Positions 8,408 through 17,941 are shown, numbered from the stretch's first letter. The stretch is 64,000 bases of DNA from Companilactobacillus nantensis DSM 16982 (GCF_001435815.1 NZ_AZFV01000001.1:157175-221174), one strand, 5' to 3'. Notes: generated by a model from the letters alone, not told the origin. Numbers and translations are program-made.

Positions 8408-8438
8408 GTTTGGGACAAAACTATTATTGTCCCCAAAC
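8408..8438 (+). terminator. hairpin after the oxidoreductase
   Basis: GTTTGGGACAA pairs with TTGTCCCCAAAC (one bulged C). No long T-run follows, so it may act together with the stronger hairpin at 8485-8526. Confidence 0.5.
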
Positions 8439-8484
8439 ATGCGGCATAAACGTGCAACAAAACATATCTTTTTCCGCTTAAAAC

Positions 8485-8526
8485 AAATAGCGCTAGCAAT
8501 TCAAAATCGGATTACTAGCGCTATTT
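8485..8526. terminator. bidirectional terminator
   Basis: Inverted repeat AAATAGCGCTAG...CTAGCGCTATTT between convergent genes. It closely resembles the hairpin at 33084-33125 (AAATAGCTCCAGCAAT...ATTGCTGGAGCTATTT), so the two may derive from one repeated terminator cassette. Confidence 0.8.
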
Positions 8527-8567
8527 GCCTTAATGCTCGAAAGCTAACCATGTTTTGTCACACTTTT

Positions 8568-9389
8568 TTAGACTAAGCGACTCAAAACGTTGAGTACACC
8601 TTCATCATTATTAGATTCAGTATAGTGACTAACTGAATTTTTGATTTTATCAGTTGCATTTTCAACGGCATAACCATATGGAGTCAACTTCAACATGCTC
8701 AAATCATTTTCATTGTCACCGAAAGTCATAATTTCATCATCAGCAATATTAAAACGATTTTGCAATTCACGAAGTCCTGCAGCCTTGTTAACTGAATTTT
8801 CACTAATCAATTCAGTATTGTAGCCCGATGTTTGACTGGACAAACCAACTGGTAATGCTTGGCGCAAATTAGTAATGACGGATTTAAAGTCAACGTGATT
8901 AGCAAATGTCACCCCAATACTAGTAACTTGATCTTGTAAAATCTTTGGTGTCACAGTTGGTAAATTATCGACACGTTGTAAATGATTGTAATAATGATAT
9001 GTTAAATCAAATGCAGCTTGTGAAATTGTCTGATCCACATAAGCTGACTTAACACCAACAACTAAATGTTCCGCAATATCAGTTGACGGAAATTGATTAT
9101 TAATAATATCCAGCGTTGCTGTAACAGCTTCCTCTGGCATTGCTTGAATCAATAATGGTTCACCATTACTATAAACAGCAGCTCCATTTTGAGAAACAAA
9201 ATCCATTTCAGAATTAAATTCTGCAAATTGATCAAGTAATCGCTGATATTGCGAACCACTGGCCGCAACTACGCGGATATCTCTAGCACGTAATTTTTGT
9301 AAAATCTCACCAAAACGTTGGTGATTGTATGTGTTCTTGTCATTTAGAAAAGTTCCATCCATGTCAAAAGCAACCAATTTAATAGTCAT
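8568..9389 (-). CDS. Cof-type HAD-IIB phosphatase
   Basis: 273 aa. Motif I VAFDMDGTFLND near the N-terminus, motif II SGSQ, and motif IV FGDNENDLSMLK near residue 215 are those of the Cof/SupH HAD-IIB family, which dephosphorylates sugar phosphates, nucleotides or vitamin phosphates. Start chosen at ATG 9389, directly before TIKLVAFDMDGT with AGGA 10 nt upstream; the frame has an earlier ATG at 9431 without a site. Single-gene unit. One of three Cof-type proteins in the window. Confidence 0.88.
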   Translation of the reverse strand: MTIKLVAFDMDGTFLNDKNTYNHQRFGEILQKLRARDIRVVAASGSQYQRLLDQFAEFNSEMDFVSQNGAAVYSNGEPLLIQAMPEEAVTATLDIINNQFPSTDIAEHLVVGVKSAYVDQTISQAAFDLTYHYYNHLQRVDNLPTVTPKILQDQVTSIGVTFANHVDFKSVITNLRQALPVGLSSQTSGYNTELISENSVNKAAGLRELQNRFNIADDEIMTFGDNENDLSMLKLTPYGYAVENATDKIKNSVSHYTESNNDEGVLNVLSRLV

Positions 9390-9719
9390 ATTACCCACAT
9401 CCTCTTGAAAATCATTATTACATAATATCATAAAAATTGTTTTTTAAGAAAATTGAACACTATAATAACCTGATTTTTTAACATGAATAACAGTACCAAC
9501 TGCTTGATAAAAGTATTTCTTAAAGATTATTTATTTCCGTTTCAATTTGTTACCCATCAAAACAATTAACTAGCACCATACATTATTATTTAAAAATAAA
9601 TAACTATAATTGTCTTATTCATAATTACTAATGAGACCTATAATATACTTTGATGAATGTGATGAAAGTTTCTTAACTCAAACCTCTTTTCATTGATCTA
9701 TTGAAGAATTTCAAAAAAG
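9390..9719. other. 330-bp intergenic region, divergent promoters expected
   Basis: No ORF of note. TATAAT at 9639-9644 is the best -10 for the ATPase gene but its -35 is weak. No operator-like palindrome was recognised. Very AT-rich. Confidence 0.5.
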
Positions 9720-12506
9720 ATGGTGAAAAATATGAAAGAAGTTCATACACAAACTACAAAAGAAAATTATGCAACTGAACCGATTGAACAATTACTCAAC
9801 AAACTAAGGACAACGTCTAATGGACTAACACAAACTGAAGCCACTAAGAGACAAGCTACCTACGGTCCAAATACGATTAACCATAGTAAGCAGAAATCTC
9901 AAATTAAGGCTTTTCTGAAAAATTTTATTAGTCTCATGGCTATTCTACTTTGGGCAAGTGGTCTAATTGCAATGTTAACCGGGTCAATGGAATTAGGTAT
10001 CGCTATTTGGCTCGTTAATATCATTAACGGTATCTTCAGTTTTTGGCAAGAACACAAAGCTGCTAAAGCCACTGATTCTTTAATGGCTATGTTACCAACA
10101 TACACACGAGTCTATCGTGATGGCAAAATTGAGCAACTGAATGCCACTGAATTAGTTCCTGGGGATGTCTTTGAACTACAAGCTGGTAATTCAGTCCCCG
10201 TTGATGCCAGACTACTTGAAGCAACTTCTGTTCAAGTTGACCAATCAGCTTTAACAGGTGAAACAGTTCCTGAATCAAAAAATGTTAAATTTTTATCTGG
10301 TGAAGGAAAATTTTCCGAATCAAATTTAGTCTATGCTGGTACCACTGTTGGTGCTGGTGACGGCAAAGCTGTTACCATTGCTACTGGTATGAAGACTGAG
10401 TTTGGTAAAATTGCTTCTTTGACACAGAAACAAAATAAGGAAGTCAGTCCTCTCCAAAATGAATTAAATCGTTTAACTAAACAGATATCCTTGATTGCAA
10501 TGGGAATTGGTCTGGCCTTCTTTGTGGCTGCTATTCTTGTTGTTCATCATCCCGTTGCTCAATCATTTATCTTTGCTCTCGGCATGATTGTTGCCTTTAT
10601 TCCCGAAGGACTATTACCAACTGTCACTTTGTCATTGGCACAAGGTGTCCAACGGATGGCTAAGAAACACGCCCTAGTCAAAGATTTGAATAGTGTCGAA
10701 ACTTTGGGTGAAACGACCGTCATTTGTTCAGATAAAACTGGTACTTTAACACAAAATCAAATGACCGTTAACCATATTTGGCTACCTTCTGGTATTTACA
10801 CAGTTTCTGGTCAAGGTTACGTCAACAATGGAAAAATCCAAAAGCATCAGCAAGATATCGACTATCAAACCGATCCAGATTTAAAACAACTTTTAACGAT
10901 TGCTGGTTTCAATAATGATACTTCGGTTGAATATGCTAAAGATACTAATAAGCCAAAAATTCTAGGTACACCAACCGAAGCAGCTCTAATTATTTTGGCA
11001 CAAAAAGCTGGTTTTCCAATTGAAGAATCCTTAAAGAATAGTCCCCGTTTAAAGGAATTGCCTTTTGATTCAGACCGTAAACGTATGACGACTATTCATC
11101 AACAAGGTAACCAACTTTTAGTTGCCGTTAAGGGTTCTTTGAGTGATTTATTAAAACAATGTACTACAATTCAAGATCATGGCAATGTTCGTCAAATAAC
11201 TGCTGATGATAAAAAAGCTATCAGTCAAGCTAACCGAATGTATGCAACTAAGGGATTACGGTCATTGTCTTTTGCCTATCAAACTATCCCTTACACTGGT
11301 CCAGAACAGCTTGATAAAATGACCATTGAAAACACTGAACAGAACTTAACCTTTGTTGGCTTAACTGTTATGGCTGATCCCCCACGTCCTGAAATTTACG
11401 ATGCCGTCAAGAAATGTCACAACGCTAAAATTAAAATTATTATGGTTACGGGTGACAGTGAAATCACAGCTAAATCAATTGCTGTTAAAATCGGCATCAC
11501 TAGTGATAAAGCTCGAGTTGTCACCGGTACTGAATTAGATGAAATGAACTCACAAGCACTAACTGAAGCATTAAAAGGTGAAATTATCTTTGCCCGTGTT
11601 GCCCCAGAACAAAAGTATAAAATCGTTTCAACATTACAAAAAATGGGTCAAATCGTAGCCTCAACTGGTGACGGTGTCAACGATGCTCCAGCCTTAAAGA
11701 AAGCTAATATCGGTGTGGCTATGGGTGTCACCGGAACTGACGTTGCGAAAGATGCTGCCGATATGATTTTGACCGATGACAATTTTGCTTCAATCGTTGC
11801 TGCAATTGAAGAAGGACGGACTGTTTATAGCAACATCCAAAAGTTTCTATTATATATTTTCAATTCTAACGTTCCTGAAGCTATTCCATCAGTCTTATTC
11901 CTACTCAGCCGTGGCTTAATTCCTCTACCATTGACTGTTTTACAAATTTTGGTAGTTGATTTAGGAACTGATATGTTACCAGCCTTAGGTTTAGGATCAG
12001 AACAACCTGAACCAGGTATCATGAATCAAGCTCCACGTTCACGTAACTCTCACTTGCTTGATAAACACTTGATTTTAACTGCTTTTGCTTGGTATGGTGC
12101 CATTGCCTCAGCAGTTTCAACATTTGCTTACTTCTTCGTTAATATGCAAAATGGTTGGCCTGTACAAAAGCTATTATCATCTGGTATTGGGTATAATCGA
12201 GCAACAACAATGACACTGGCAGCCATTATCTTCTGTCAAATTGCTGCCGCATTGAATTGTCGGAGTAAATATACATCAGTCTTTAAACTCGGTCTCTTCA
12301 GTAACCATCGGATTTGGGCCGGAATTATTTTCGAAATTGCTCTCTTGGCGATTTTGGTTTACACACCAGGAATCCAATCCGTCTTCAATACTGCACCATT
12401 ACAAGTTAAAGACTGGATTTTCCTAGTTATCGTACCAATCCCAATTTTCTTAGTCGAAGAATTGAGAAAATTAATTGTTAGAATTAAATTCCAACAAAAC
12501 GCTTAA
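9720..12506 (+). CDS. cation-transporting P-type ATPase, P2C-like (Na+,K+/H+,K+-ATPase-like)
   Basis: 928 aa with about ten membrane helices. Phosphorylation motif CSDKTGTLTQN (Asp near residue 338), TGES-type loop (LTGETVPES), and VTGDGVNDAPAL-like hinge (STGDGVNDAPALKKA). Helix M4 has IPEGLLPTVT, M5 SNVPEAIPS and M6 VDLGTDMLPALGLGSEQPE, which correspond to VPEGLL, SNIPE and IDLGTD of animal Na+,K+-ATPase alpha subunits. This suggests a P2C-like subgroup exporting Na+ or Ca2+ rather than a plain SERCA type; ion specificity is inference. A second ATG at 9732 preceded by GGTGA is an alternative start. Monocistronic, with a terminator behind it. Confidence 0.88.
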   Translation: MVKNMKEVHTQTTKENYATEPIEQLLNKLRTTSNGLTQTEATKRQATYGPNTINHSKQKSQIKAFLKNFISLMAILLWASGLIAMLTGSMELGIAIWLVNIINGIFSFWQEHKAAKATDSLMAMLPTYTRVYRDGKIEQLNATELVPGDVFELQAGNSVPVDARLLEATSVQVDQSALTGETVPESKNVKFLSGEGKFSESNLVYAGTTVGAGDGKAVTIATGMKTEFGKIASLTQKQNKEVSPLQNELNRLTKQISLIAMGIGLAFFVAAILVVHHPVAQSFIFALGMIVAFIPEGLLPTVTLSLAQGVQRMAKKHALVKDLNSVETLGETTVICSDKTGTLTQNQMTVNHIWLPSGIYTVSGQGYVNNGKIQKHQQDIDYQTDPDLKQLLTIAGFNNDTSVEYAKDTNKPKILGTPTEAALIILAQKAGFPIEESLKNSPRLKELPFDSDRKRMTTIHQQGNQLLVAVKGSLSDLLKQCTTIQDHGNVRQITADDKKAISQANRMYATKGLRSLSFAYQTIPYTGPEQLDKMTIENTEQNLTFVGLTVMADPPRPEIYDAVKKCHNAKIKIIMVTGDSEITAKSIAVKIGITSDKARVVTGTELDEMNSQALTEALKGEIIFARVAPEQKYKIVSTLQKMGQIVASTGDGVNDAPALKKANIGVAMGVTGTDVAKDAADMILTDDNFASIVAAIEEGRTVYSNIQKFLLYIFNSNVPEAIPSVLFLLSRGLIPLPLTVLQILVVDLGTDMLPALGLGSEQPEPGIMNQAPRSRNSHLLDKHLILTAFAWYGAIASAVSTFAYFFVNMQNGWPVQKLLSSGIGYNRATTMTLAAIIFCQIAAALNCRSKYTSVFKLGLFSNHRIWAGIIFEIALLAILVYTPGIQSVFNTAPLQVKDWIFLVIVPIPIFLVEELRKLIVRIKFQQNA

Positions 12507-12511
12507 ATTAA

Positions 12512-12549
12512 AGGACTTAAACCTACCGTAATCAGTAAGTTTAAGTCCT
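12512..12549. terminator. bidirectional terminator after the ATPase
   Basis: AGGACTTAAAC...GTTTAAGTCCT stem with T-rich tail; it lies between the convergent ATPase and ABC genes. Confidence 0.85.
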
Positions 12550-12552
12550 ATT

Positions 12553-14136
12553 TTAATTGAATCTTTGCCAAAATTTAGTTTGATAATGTCTAAGTATTAA
12601 CACTGATAAAACAATTATTAAGGTCGCTGCAATCAAATTGATCAACACTGCAAAAGGCGTCAACATGATAATCATGCTGTAAGCAACAATAATAATAACC
12701 CCAACAAATAATGCTCCAAACATCGTGGCCATCATCCCAATATTTCCGCCACCTCGATTAAATAATTCCGTTACGTTGGTCCAATTGGTAACTAGCAAAC
12801 GATAATCACGACGGAAGTAGTGCAAACTAACTAAATATGTTCCCCAAATGGTTCCTAATACTAACGATACAGACATCAAAAATCCCGCTTTAATTACAAA
12901 CGCAATGATAACAATCATCAGAATGTTCAATACTAATTGCAATAAATATCCCAATAAGAACTTTCTTTGCAAATAATGTCTCATTGAAATTGGCAATGAT
13001 TCAACAAATTCCAGATTTGCTCGATCTAAGGATATTAAATTACCAACTAAAGAAGCTGGATTAACTGTAAATGTACTGAAAGCCAAACCTGCTACGAAGA
13101 ACACACCCAACCACTTTAGTGGCAAGCCATTCGGTACTTTCGCAAATGCAAAAGAAAACATAAATATAATCGGTATCATTACCGAATTCATAATAACTTG
13201 CACTAATAAATTGGGTTCCTTTAATAGCTGACGATTATATGCATCTAAATTAGCATTTAAACCACTACGTTTAACATTTTGGTGACGATGTGAACCGCTT
13301 AACATGGCTGTATTGACCGCAGTCAACTGTTCACTTAATTTTGGTAAAATCAAAAATCTCACTATACCAGTGAAAATGAGAATTAACCCTATTAAACCTA
13401 ACCATGTTAACCCACTGATCAATGAAGTTGGTTTGTTAAATAACTCAAAAATGGGCATTAGAATGGCTATCGGATTACGGTCAAACGATTCTGAAGAACT
13501 ACTATTGCCTTGATTCATCAAAAGAATTCCACCAATTACAAGTATCATCGTAATTCCAGTCAGAGCATTCATAACCAAATTTTGATGGTCATGGAAAAGT
13601 TTTGTCTTAGTTAAAGCAAAAACTATGACCGAACAAAGCATAAAAATCAGTGCCATAATCAGCAAATGTACGACTACTGCCATCACAATTGCTAAGGGAA
13701 TCATTGTTCCTGACTGCCAACTCAAGAGAAAAAAAGCCATCAAAAGTGGCAATGTATACGGAATAACATTAAATGAAACTGTTAAAATCTTACTTAAAAA
13801 AATCTCTTTTTGCCGAAACGGTAATGGTAAATAACTATTTAAATCTTTACCCGCAAAGAAAAGATTATAAATTCCGGAGATACTCTGCGAAAAAGCTAAT
13901 AGTATAAAAATGGCCACGTAAAAAGTAAACATCCCCGGCATTTTGCTAAGATTGCCCGCTGCCATTGCCATCCCATAAATTACCAAAAAGACAATGGAAC
14001 TAAGTAAAAATTGCGACCAAAGTTTTCTCGTTAACGCTGCACCACTTTTACCTTTTTTACGAAGACGGTCAGTTACTTGGGGATTCAATAGTCGCAAATT
14101 AACCGCCATTAAAGCACGTAATTGTCGTTTATTCAT
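12553..14136 (-). CDS. ABC transporter permease, ABC-2-like large permease
   Basis: 527-aa integral membrane protein with roughly twelve hydrophobic helices and a cytosolic N-terminus rich in Arg and Lys (NKRQLRALMAVNLRLLNPQ). It pairs with the ATP-binding protein encoded immediately upstream. Start set at ATG 14136, overlapping the ATPase stop by 8 nt, with GAGGGTG 7 nt upstream; the longer frame to 14160 is not needed. Such pairs export peptides, drugs or affect cell-envelope processes; the cargo is unknown. Confidence 0.8.
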   Translation of the reverse strand: MNKRQLRALMAVNLRLLNPQVTDRLRKKGKSGAALTRKLWSQFLLSSIVFLVIYGMAMAAGNLSKMPGMFTFYVAIFILLAFSQSISGIYNLFFAGKDLNSYLPLPFRQKEIFLSKILTVSFNVIPYTLPLLMAFFLLSWQSGTMIPLAIVMAVVVHLLIMALIFMLCSVIVFALTKTKLFHDHQNLVMNALTGITMILVIGGILLMNQGNSSSSESFDRNPIAILMPIFELFNKPTSLISGLTWLGLIGLILIFTGIVRFLILPKLSEQLTAVNTAMLSGSHRHQNVKRSGLNANLDAYNRQLLKEPNLLVQVIMNSVMIPIIFMFSFAFAKVPNGLPLKWLGVFFVAGLAFSTFTVNPASLVGNLISLDRANLEFVESLPISMRHYLQRKFLLGYLLQLVLNILMIVIIAFVIKAGFLMSVSLVLGTIWGTYLVSLHYFRRDYRLLVTNWTNVTELFNRGGGNIGMMATMFGALFVGVIIIVAYSMIIMLTPFAVLINLIAATLIIVLSVLILRHYQTKFWQRFN

Positions 14137-14893
14137 GGGAATCACCCTCAATATCGTCAACTAAATGGCTATCACCTTGACGACCAGCCATTTGTAAATA
14201 AATATCTTCTAGTGATTCACCATTATGTTGAGCCAATAAATCTTGCACAGAACCGTTATAAATTAGTTGACCAGTCTTTAAAATAGCTAATTCATCACAT
14301 AATTGTTGGGCTGTATCCAAATTATGCGTTGAAAAAATAACAGTCTTGCCTTTCTCAGCATGTGCTTTCATCAGTTGTTTCAAATCATATGCCGCTTGTG
14401 GATCAAGTCCCTGCATTGGTTCGTCTAATATCCAAATATCGGGATCAGTCAATAGTGCCCCAATTAAAACAGCTTTCTGACGCATACCATGTGAAAAACT
14501 TGCCATTGTTTCATCGACACGTTCACTCATATTGAATAATTCTACTAATTTGTGACGACGAGCTTGCACATCGGACTCAGCTAAATCATACGCAGCAGCT
14601 AATAAGTCCCAATATTCCATCGCTGTCAATTGAAGAAAAATGTCCGGTGTATCAGGCACATAAGCAATTTTTTGTTTAATCTCCTGACGATGTTCTGCTA
14701 AATCCAAACCATCAACGATGATTGAACCACTGGTTGGTTGAATAATACTGACCAAATTTTTGATTGTTGTCGATTTTCCAGCACCATTATGACCTAGAAA
14801 GCCGAAAATCTTTCCAGATTCAATTTTTAACGTTAGATGTTGCAAAGCCAATTTATTTCCATAACTTTTTGTTAAATCGTTAATTTCAATCAT
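14129..14893 (-). CDS. ABC transporter ATP-binding protein
   Basis: 254 aa. Walker A GHNGAGKST, Q-loop region, signature FSHGMRQKA (a variant of LSGGQ) and Walker B IWILDEPMQGLDP, followed by the H-loop STHN. The MIEINDLTKSYG start and CcmA-like pattern are typical of ABC-2 exporters. It overlaps the permease gene, so the two are translated together. Confidence 0.88.
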   Translation of the reverse strand: MIEINDLTKSYGNKLALQHLTLKIESGKIFGFLGHNGAGKSTTIKNLVSIIQPTSGSIIVDGLDLAEHRQEIKQKIAYVPDTPDIFLQLTAMEYWDLLAAAYDLAESDVQARRHKLVELFNMSERVDETMASFSHGMRQKAVLIGALLTDPDIWILDEPMQGLDPQAAYDLKQLMKAHAEKGKTVIFSTHNLDTAQQLCDELAILKTGQLIYNGSVQDLLAQHNGESLEDIYLQMAGRQGDSHLVDDIEGDSHE

Positions 14894-15011
14894 ATAGACA
14901 CCCCATTTAATAATTCATTCTATTAAGCATAACAGAGCATACATCTTGAATTTAGAATATCAGCAAATTTTGTTTTTGGTTTATTTTTGATTTTGGATTG
15001 ACAGATTGTAT

Positions 15012-15677
15012 TTACTTTTTAGCCATATCATAACTAACTTGTAAACGAGCGAATATTTCTGAATTTTTAATATTGTTATCCAAAATAATTGTGTACCAAC
15101 TGTGTTTGTTCATATGATAGCCGGTAAAGTACTTTTGGTTGTCAACGATACTTGCAACATTGTCTGGTTTATCATGAAAATCCATCACAGTTATCGGTTC
15201 ATCAGAATCAAAGCCTAACTTAGACTTTGGAATAATCATTATTATTCCATACCATTTCTTAGTATCTTTCCGACGCCAAATAGCATAATGTGGAAATTTT
15301 TTCCAAAGAAATTCTAAATCATCGCCATAAGTATCTTCAACATGCTTAATTATTTCCTTGGCTTGCTGATTTTTGAATATATCCGTTTCATAACAATTGG
15401 CTTTAATATCATCTAAAACTGCCTGATACTCATTAGCAACACGTTTCACAAATTTACCACTCGCTGCTGGTTGTAAATGTAAAACATACTCAGCCTTTGT
15501 TTCATTATCAATGACATCAGTCGTTAATTGGCCCTCGTTATCAACCTTCACAGTTAACTCAAATTGTTGATCTACAATCGGTACTTGATATACATAAAAA
15601 TCCGCTTGCTTAGAGAAACCGAAATCGGTTAATTTATCAAAATCAACCTTACTGTCTTTGAAAATCACTGTTGCCAT
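15012..15677 (-). CDS. MmcQ/YjbR-family protein with N-terminal extension
   Basis: 221 aa. The C-terminal half shows the MmcQ/YjbR (DUF419) pattern: FPHYAIWRRKDTKKWYGII, KPDNVASIVD, and GYHMNKHSWYTIILD, a CyaY-like fold proposed to bind DNA. The N-terminal 100 residues are an extra domain of unknown role. Start chosen at ATG 15677 with GGGGGAAAG 4-8 nt upstream; the frame runs on to 15728 without a site. Cellular function unknown. Confidence 0.75.
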   Translation of the reverse strand: MATVIFKDSKVDFDKLTDFGFSKQADFYVYQVPIVDQQFELTVKVDNEGQLTTDVIDNETKAEYVLHLQPAASGKFVKRVANEYQAVLDDIKANCYETDIFKNQQAKEIIKHVEDTYGDDLEFLWKKFPHYAIWRRKDTKKWYGIIMIIPKSKLGFDSDEPITVMDFHDKPDNVASIVDNQKYFTGYHMNKHSWYTIILDNNIKNSEIFARLQVSYDMAKK

Positions 15678-15801
15678 TATCTTTCCCCCTACGTCTAATT
15701 GACCCTTTGTGTTAATTATAGCAAACATCTGTTCTACAATTTAATTTCTAATCAAAAGTTTGGTGATAGTTTATTTGTTGTCACTAATTTAAAAAACACT
15801 T

Positions 15802-15989
15802 TAGTCGTAAGAATCGAGAATAGTTACTGGCTGTGAACGTGGTGTTAGTGCGGGTGATTTTCCCGTACTTACACCACCGGGCGTGTTTGGAGACTCGCGT
15901 GTTTTGCGAGGCTCCAAACCGAGGTCTGAGACCTTGGCTCAGACCGGTCCGCACAGCCAGTAACTATTTCTCGATTCTGGAGACGGCAT
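15802..15989. repeat. structured GC-rich intergenic element, copy A
   Basis: 188 bp from TAGTCG to CGGCAT, clearly richer in GC than its surroundings. An outer 25-bp stem (15811-15835 with 15952-15977) encloses three hairpins: H1 15839-15854/15862-15877, H2 15886-15898/15906-15918, and H3 around 15919-15945. H3 has two exclusive pairings: CCGAGGT/ACCTTGG or GGTCTGAG/CTCAGACC. Copy B at 52761-52946 has the same plan with different stem sequences. Conserved single-stranded pieces are NGGRCGT between H1 and H2, CCGGTCCNCACAGC before the closing stem, and GGAGACGRCAT at the end. Transcribed strand unknown. It occupies the divergent region between the YjbR and Cof genes. Confidence 0.85.
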
Positions 15990-16118
15990 ATTTAACTACC
16001 ACCGTACGTTAGTCAAGTAATAATTCAAAATAAAAAATTAATTACTTAAAACATTTCCTTGTTTGAAAGAATTCATTTGATTATATTGATTTTGTTAAAT
16101 CAACTTTTAGGAGACATT

Positions 16119-16931
16119 ATGAGTTATAAATTAATTGCTATTGATATCGACGACACTCTTTTAGACAGTCGCAAAACTATTTCAACTAAGAATAAACTGA
16201 TGATTGCCCAAGCTCTGCAAAATAATATCAAAATCGTGCTCTGTTCTGGTCGGCCGCACAAAGCTATGATTAAGTACGCTGAGGAACTGGGGATTAAGGG
16301 CTCCGAACAGTACATGATTACTAACGGTGGAGCCATTATTGAAAACATGCACGGTGATTTTGTTATGCAAAAAACACTCTCAAATGAGTTTTACCGAAAC
16401 TTTGTGGCCTTCACTGAAACAAATGATTTATCATATTGCGTCTTTGATGTTCACGGTAATGTCTATACGAGCAACAACTATAATATTGATGCTTATACAA
16501 TTGCCATGGCTTTCGAAAATAATGATGGACTACTAATTCGTCGTCCTGAGGATTTGCCAGTTAGTTTCGAAATCACCAAAGCAGTAATTAATGGTCAGGA
16601 GCAGAAGTTAGATGAAATTACTAACTTTATTAAAGAATCATTTACTGACTATTTTGTTGTGCGGACTGGGGTTGGTTACCTAGAGATTTTCCCTAACCGT
16701 GTTAATAAAGGTAATGCAGTGGCCTTCTTATCCAATAAGCTTGGCATTGACCTCCAAGAAGTTATAGCGATTGGTGATCGTGACAATGATATTCCTATGC
16801 TGAAAATTGCTGGAACTGGAATTGCTATGGCAAATGCCACCTCTGGTTCAAAAGCTGCTAGTGATTATGTAACGACTGATAATAACCACGACGGTGTTGG
16901 CAATGCTATTGAAAAATTATTGCAGATTTAA
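16119..16931 (+). CDS. Cof-type HAD-IIB phosphatase
   Basis: 270 aa. Motif I IAIDIDDTLLDS, motif II CSGRP, and GDRDNDIPML near residue 220 place it in the Cof/YidA HAD-IIB group (sugar phosphatases). Start at ATG 16119 with AGGAG 5 nt upstream; an earlier in-frame ATG at 16059 lacks a site. Its promoter region holds the structured element copy A. Confidence 0.88.
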   Translation: MSYKLIAIDIDDTLLDSRKTISTKNKLMIAQALQNNIKIVLCSGRPHKAMIKYAEELGIKGSEQYMITNGGAIIENMHGDFVMQKTLSNEFYRNFVAFTETNDLSYCVFDVHGNVYTSNNYNIDAYTIAMAFENNDGLLIRRPEDLPVSFEITKAVINGQEQKLDEITNFIKESFTDYFVVRTGVGYLEIFPNRVNKGNAVAFLSNKLGIDLQEVIAIGDRDNDIPMLKIAGTGIAMANATSGSKAASDYVTTDNNHDGVGNAIEKLLQI

Positions 16932-16979
16932 AAATAGAGCTTTGTCTTGGCAAATTTTTTCCATGACAAAGCTCTATTT
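16932..16979. terminator. bidirectional terminator
   Basis: Long stem AAATAGAGCTTTGTC...GACAAAGCTCTATTT between convergent genes; loop contains a T-run. Confidence 0.85.
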
Positions 16980-16981
16980 GT

Positions 16982-17821
16982 TTACGCCCATTTATTTAAA
17001 ATTAATTTACCGATTTCTTGCCAGTGTGATTCGAGTACGAAGTGTCCACCATCTAACAGATGAACCTCAACATTTGCGTCATCTTTCTTGAAAGCTTCGG
17101 CACCCTGATATACGAAACTTGGATCATTTTTACCCCAAGCAGCCAAAATTTCTGGCTGATAGTCTCGAATGTACTTTTGGAAACGAGGATAGTTCTTAAC
17201 ATTATTTTGATAATCGAAAATTAAATCTGACTGTCTTTCAGCATAATCTGGTAACTCTGTGTAATGAATATCCAATGTATAACCATCTGGTGAAATGCTA
17301 CCAGGTTTTTCTCCACCCATATATTGGCCTATAATCGTTTCTGGTTTAAAAGCCGATTTATAACTTTCACGCAATTCCGGTGTAGGGTTGTCCCAGTATG
17401 ATTGACGTCCAGCCCATTTTGAACCGAGACCTTCTTGATAAATATTACCGTTTTGGCTCACAATACCCAAAATTTTCTCCGGATGACGAGCAGCCAATTC
17501 AAAACCAATTGGTGCACCATAGTCGAAAACATACATATAAAACTTATCAAGTTGCATTTCCTTAATAAATCCCTCAACGTAATTAGTTAAATTTTCAAAT
17601 GTATAATCAAAATCAGTGTGTAATGGTGCATCTGATTGTCCAAATCCAATAAAATCTGGTGCAATCACGTGAAAGTCATTTTCCAACATGGGCATCAAAT
17701 TACGAAACATGTGACTGGCAGTTGGAAAACCATGCAGTAATAAAAACGCTGGTTTACTAGAGTCTCCACTCTCACGATAAAAAACATTTAATCCATTTAC
17801 TTTAACTGTTGAATATTTCAT
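16982..17821 (-). CDS. alpha/beta hydrolase, haloalkane dehalogenase/epoxide hydrolase-like
   Basis: 279 aa. Oxyanion segment LLHGFPTASHMFRNL, nucleophile elbow YVFDYGAPIGFELA with Asp instead of Ser (as in haloalkane dehalogenases and epoxide hydrolases), and catalytic His in LDGGHFVLESHW. An Asp nucleophile predicts attack on C-halogen or epoxide carbon rather than an ester; real substrate unknown. Divergent from a LysR gene, which probably controls it. Confidence 0.82.
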   Translation of the reverse strand: MKYSTVKVNGLNVFYRESGDSSKPAFLLLHGFPTASHMFRNLMPMLENDFHVIAPDFIGFGQSDAPLHTDFDYTFENLTNYVEGFIKEMQLDKFYMYVFDYGAPIGFELAARHPEKILGIVSQNGNIYQEGLGSKWAGRQSYWDNPTPELRESYKSAFKPETIIGQYMGGEKPGSISPDGYTLDIHYTELPDYAERQSDLIFDYQNNVKNYPRFQKYIRDYQPEILAAWGKNDPSFVYQGAEAFKKDDANVEVHLLDGGHFVLESHWQEIGKLILNKWA

Positions 17822-17879
17822 TTGTTTATCCTCTTTAGCTGTTTATTTAACTTACAAATTCATTCTAATGCTTAGTGGG

Positions 17880-17896
17880 TATATAATAAACTACGA
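17880..17896 (+). promoter_or_regulatory. promoter/LysR box shared with the paralogous lysR gene
   Basis: The 17-bp sequence TATATAATAAACTACGA contains the -10 TATAAT and recurs identically at 38787-38803, 46 bp before the paralogous LysR gene. The distance to the ATG here is 45 bp. It is a likely autoregulatory region. Confidence 0.6.
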
Positions 17897-17941
17897 ATAT
17901 GAGAAATGAGTTATCTCAAAAACAGATAGGTCGGTTAAATA

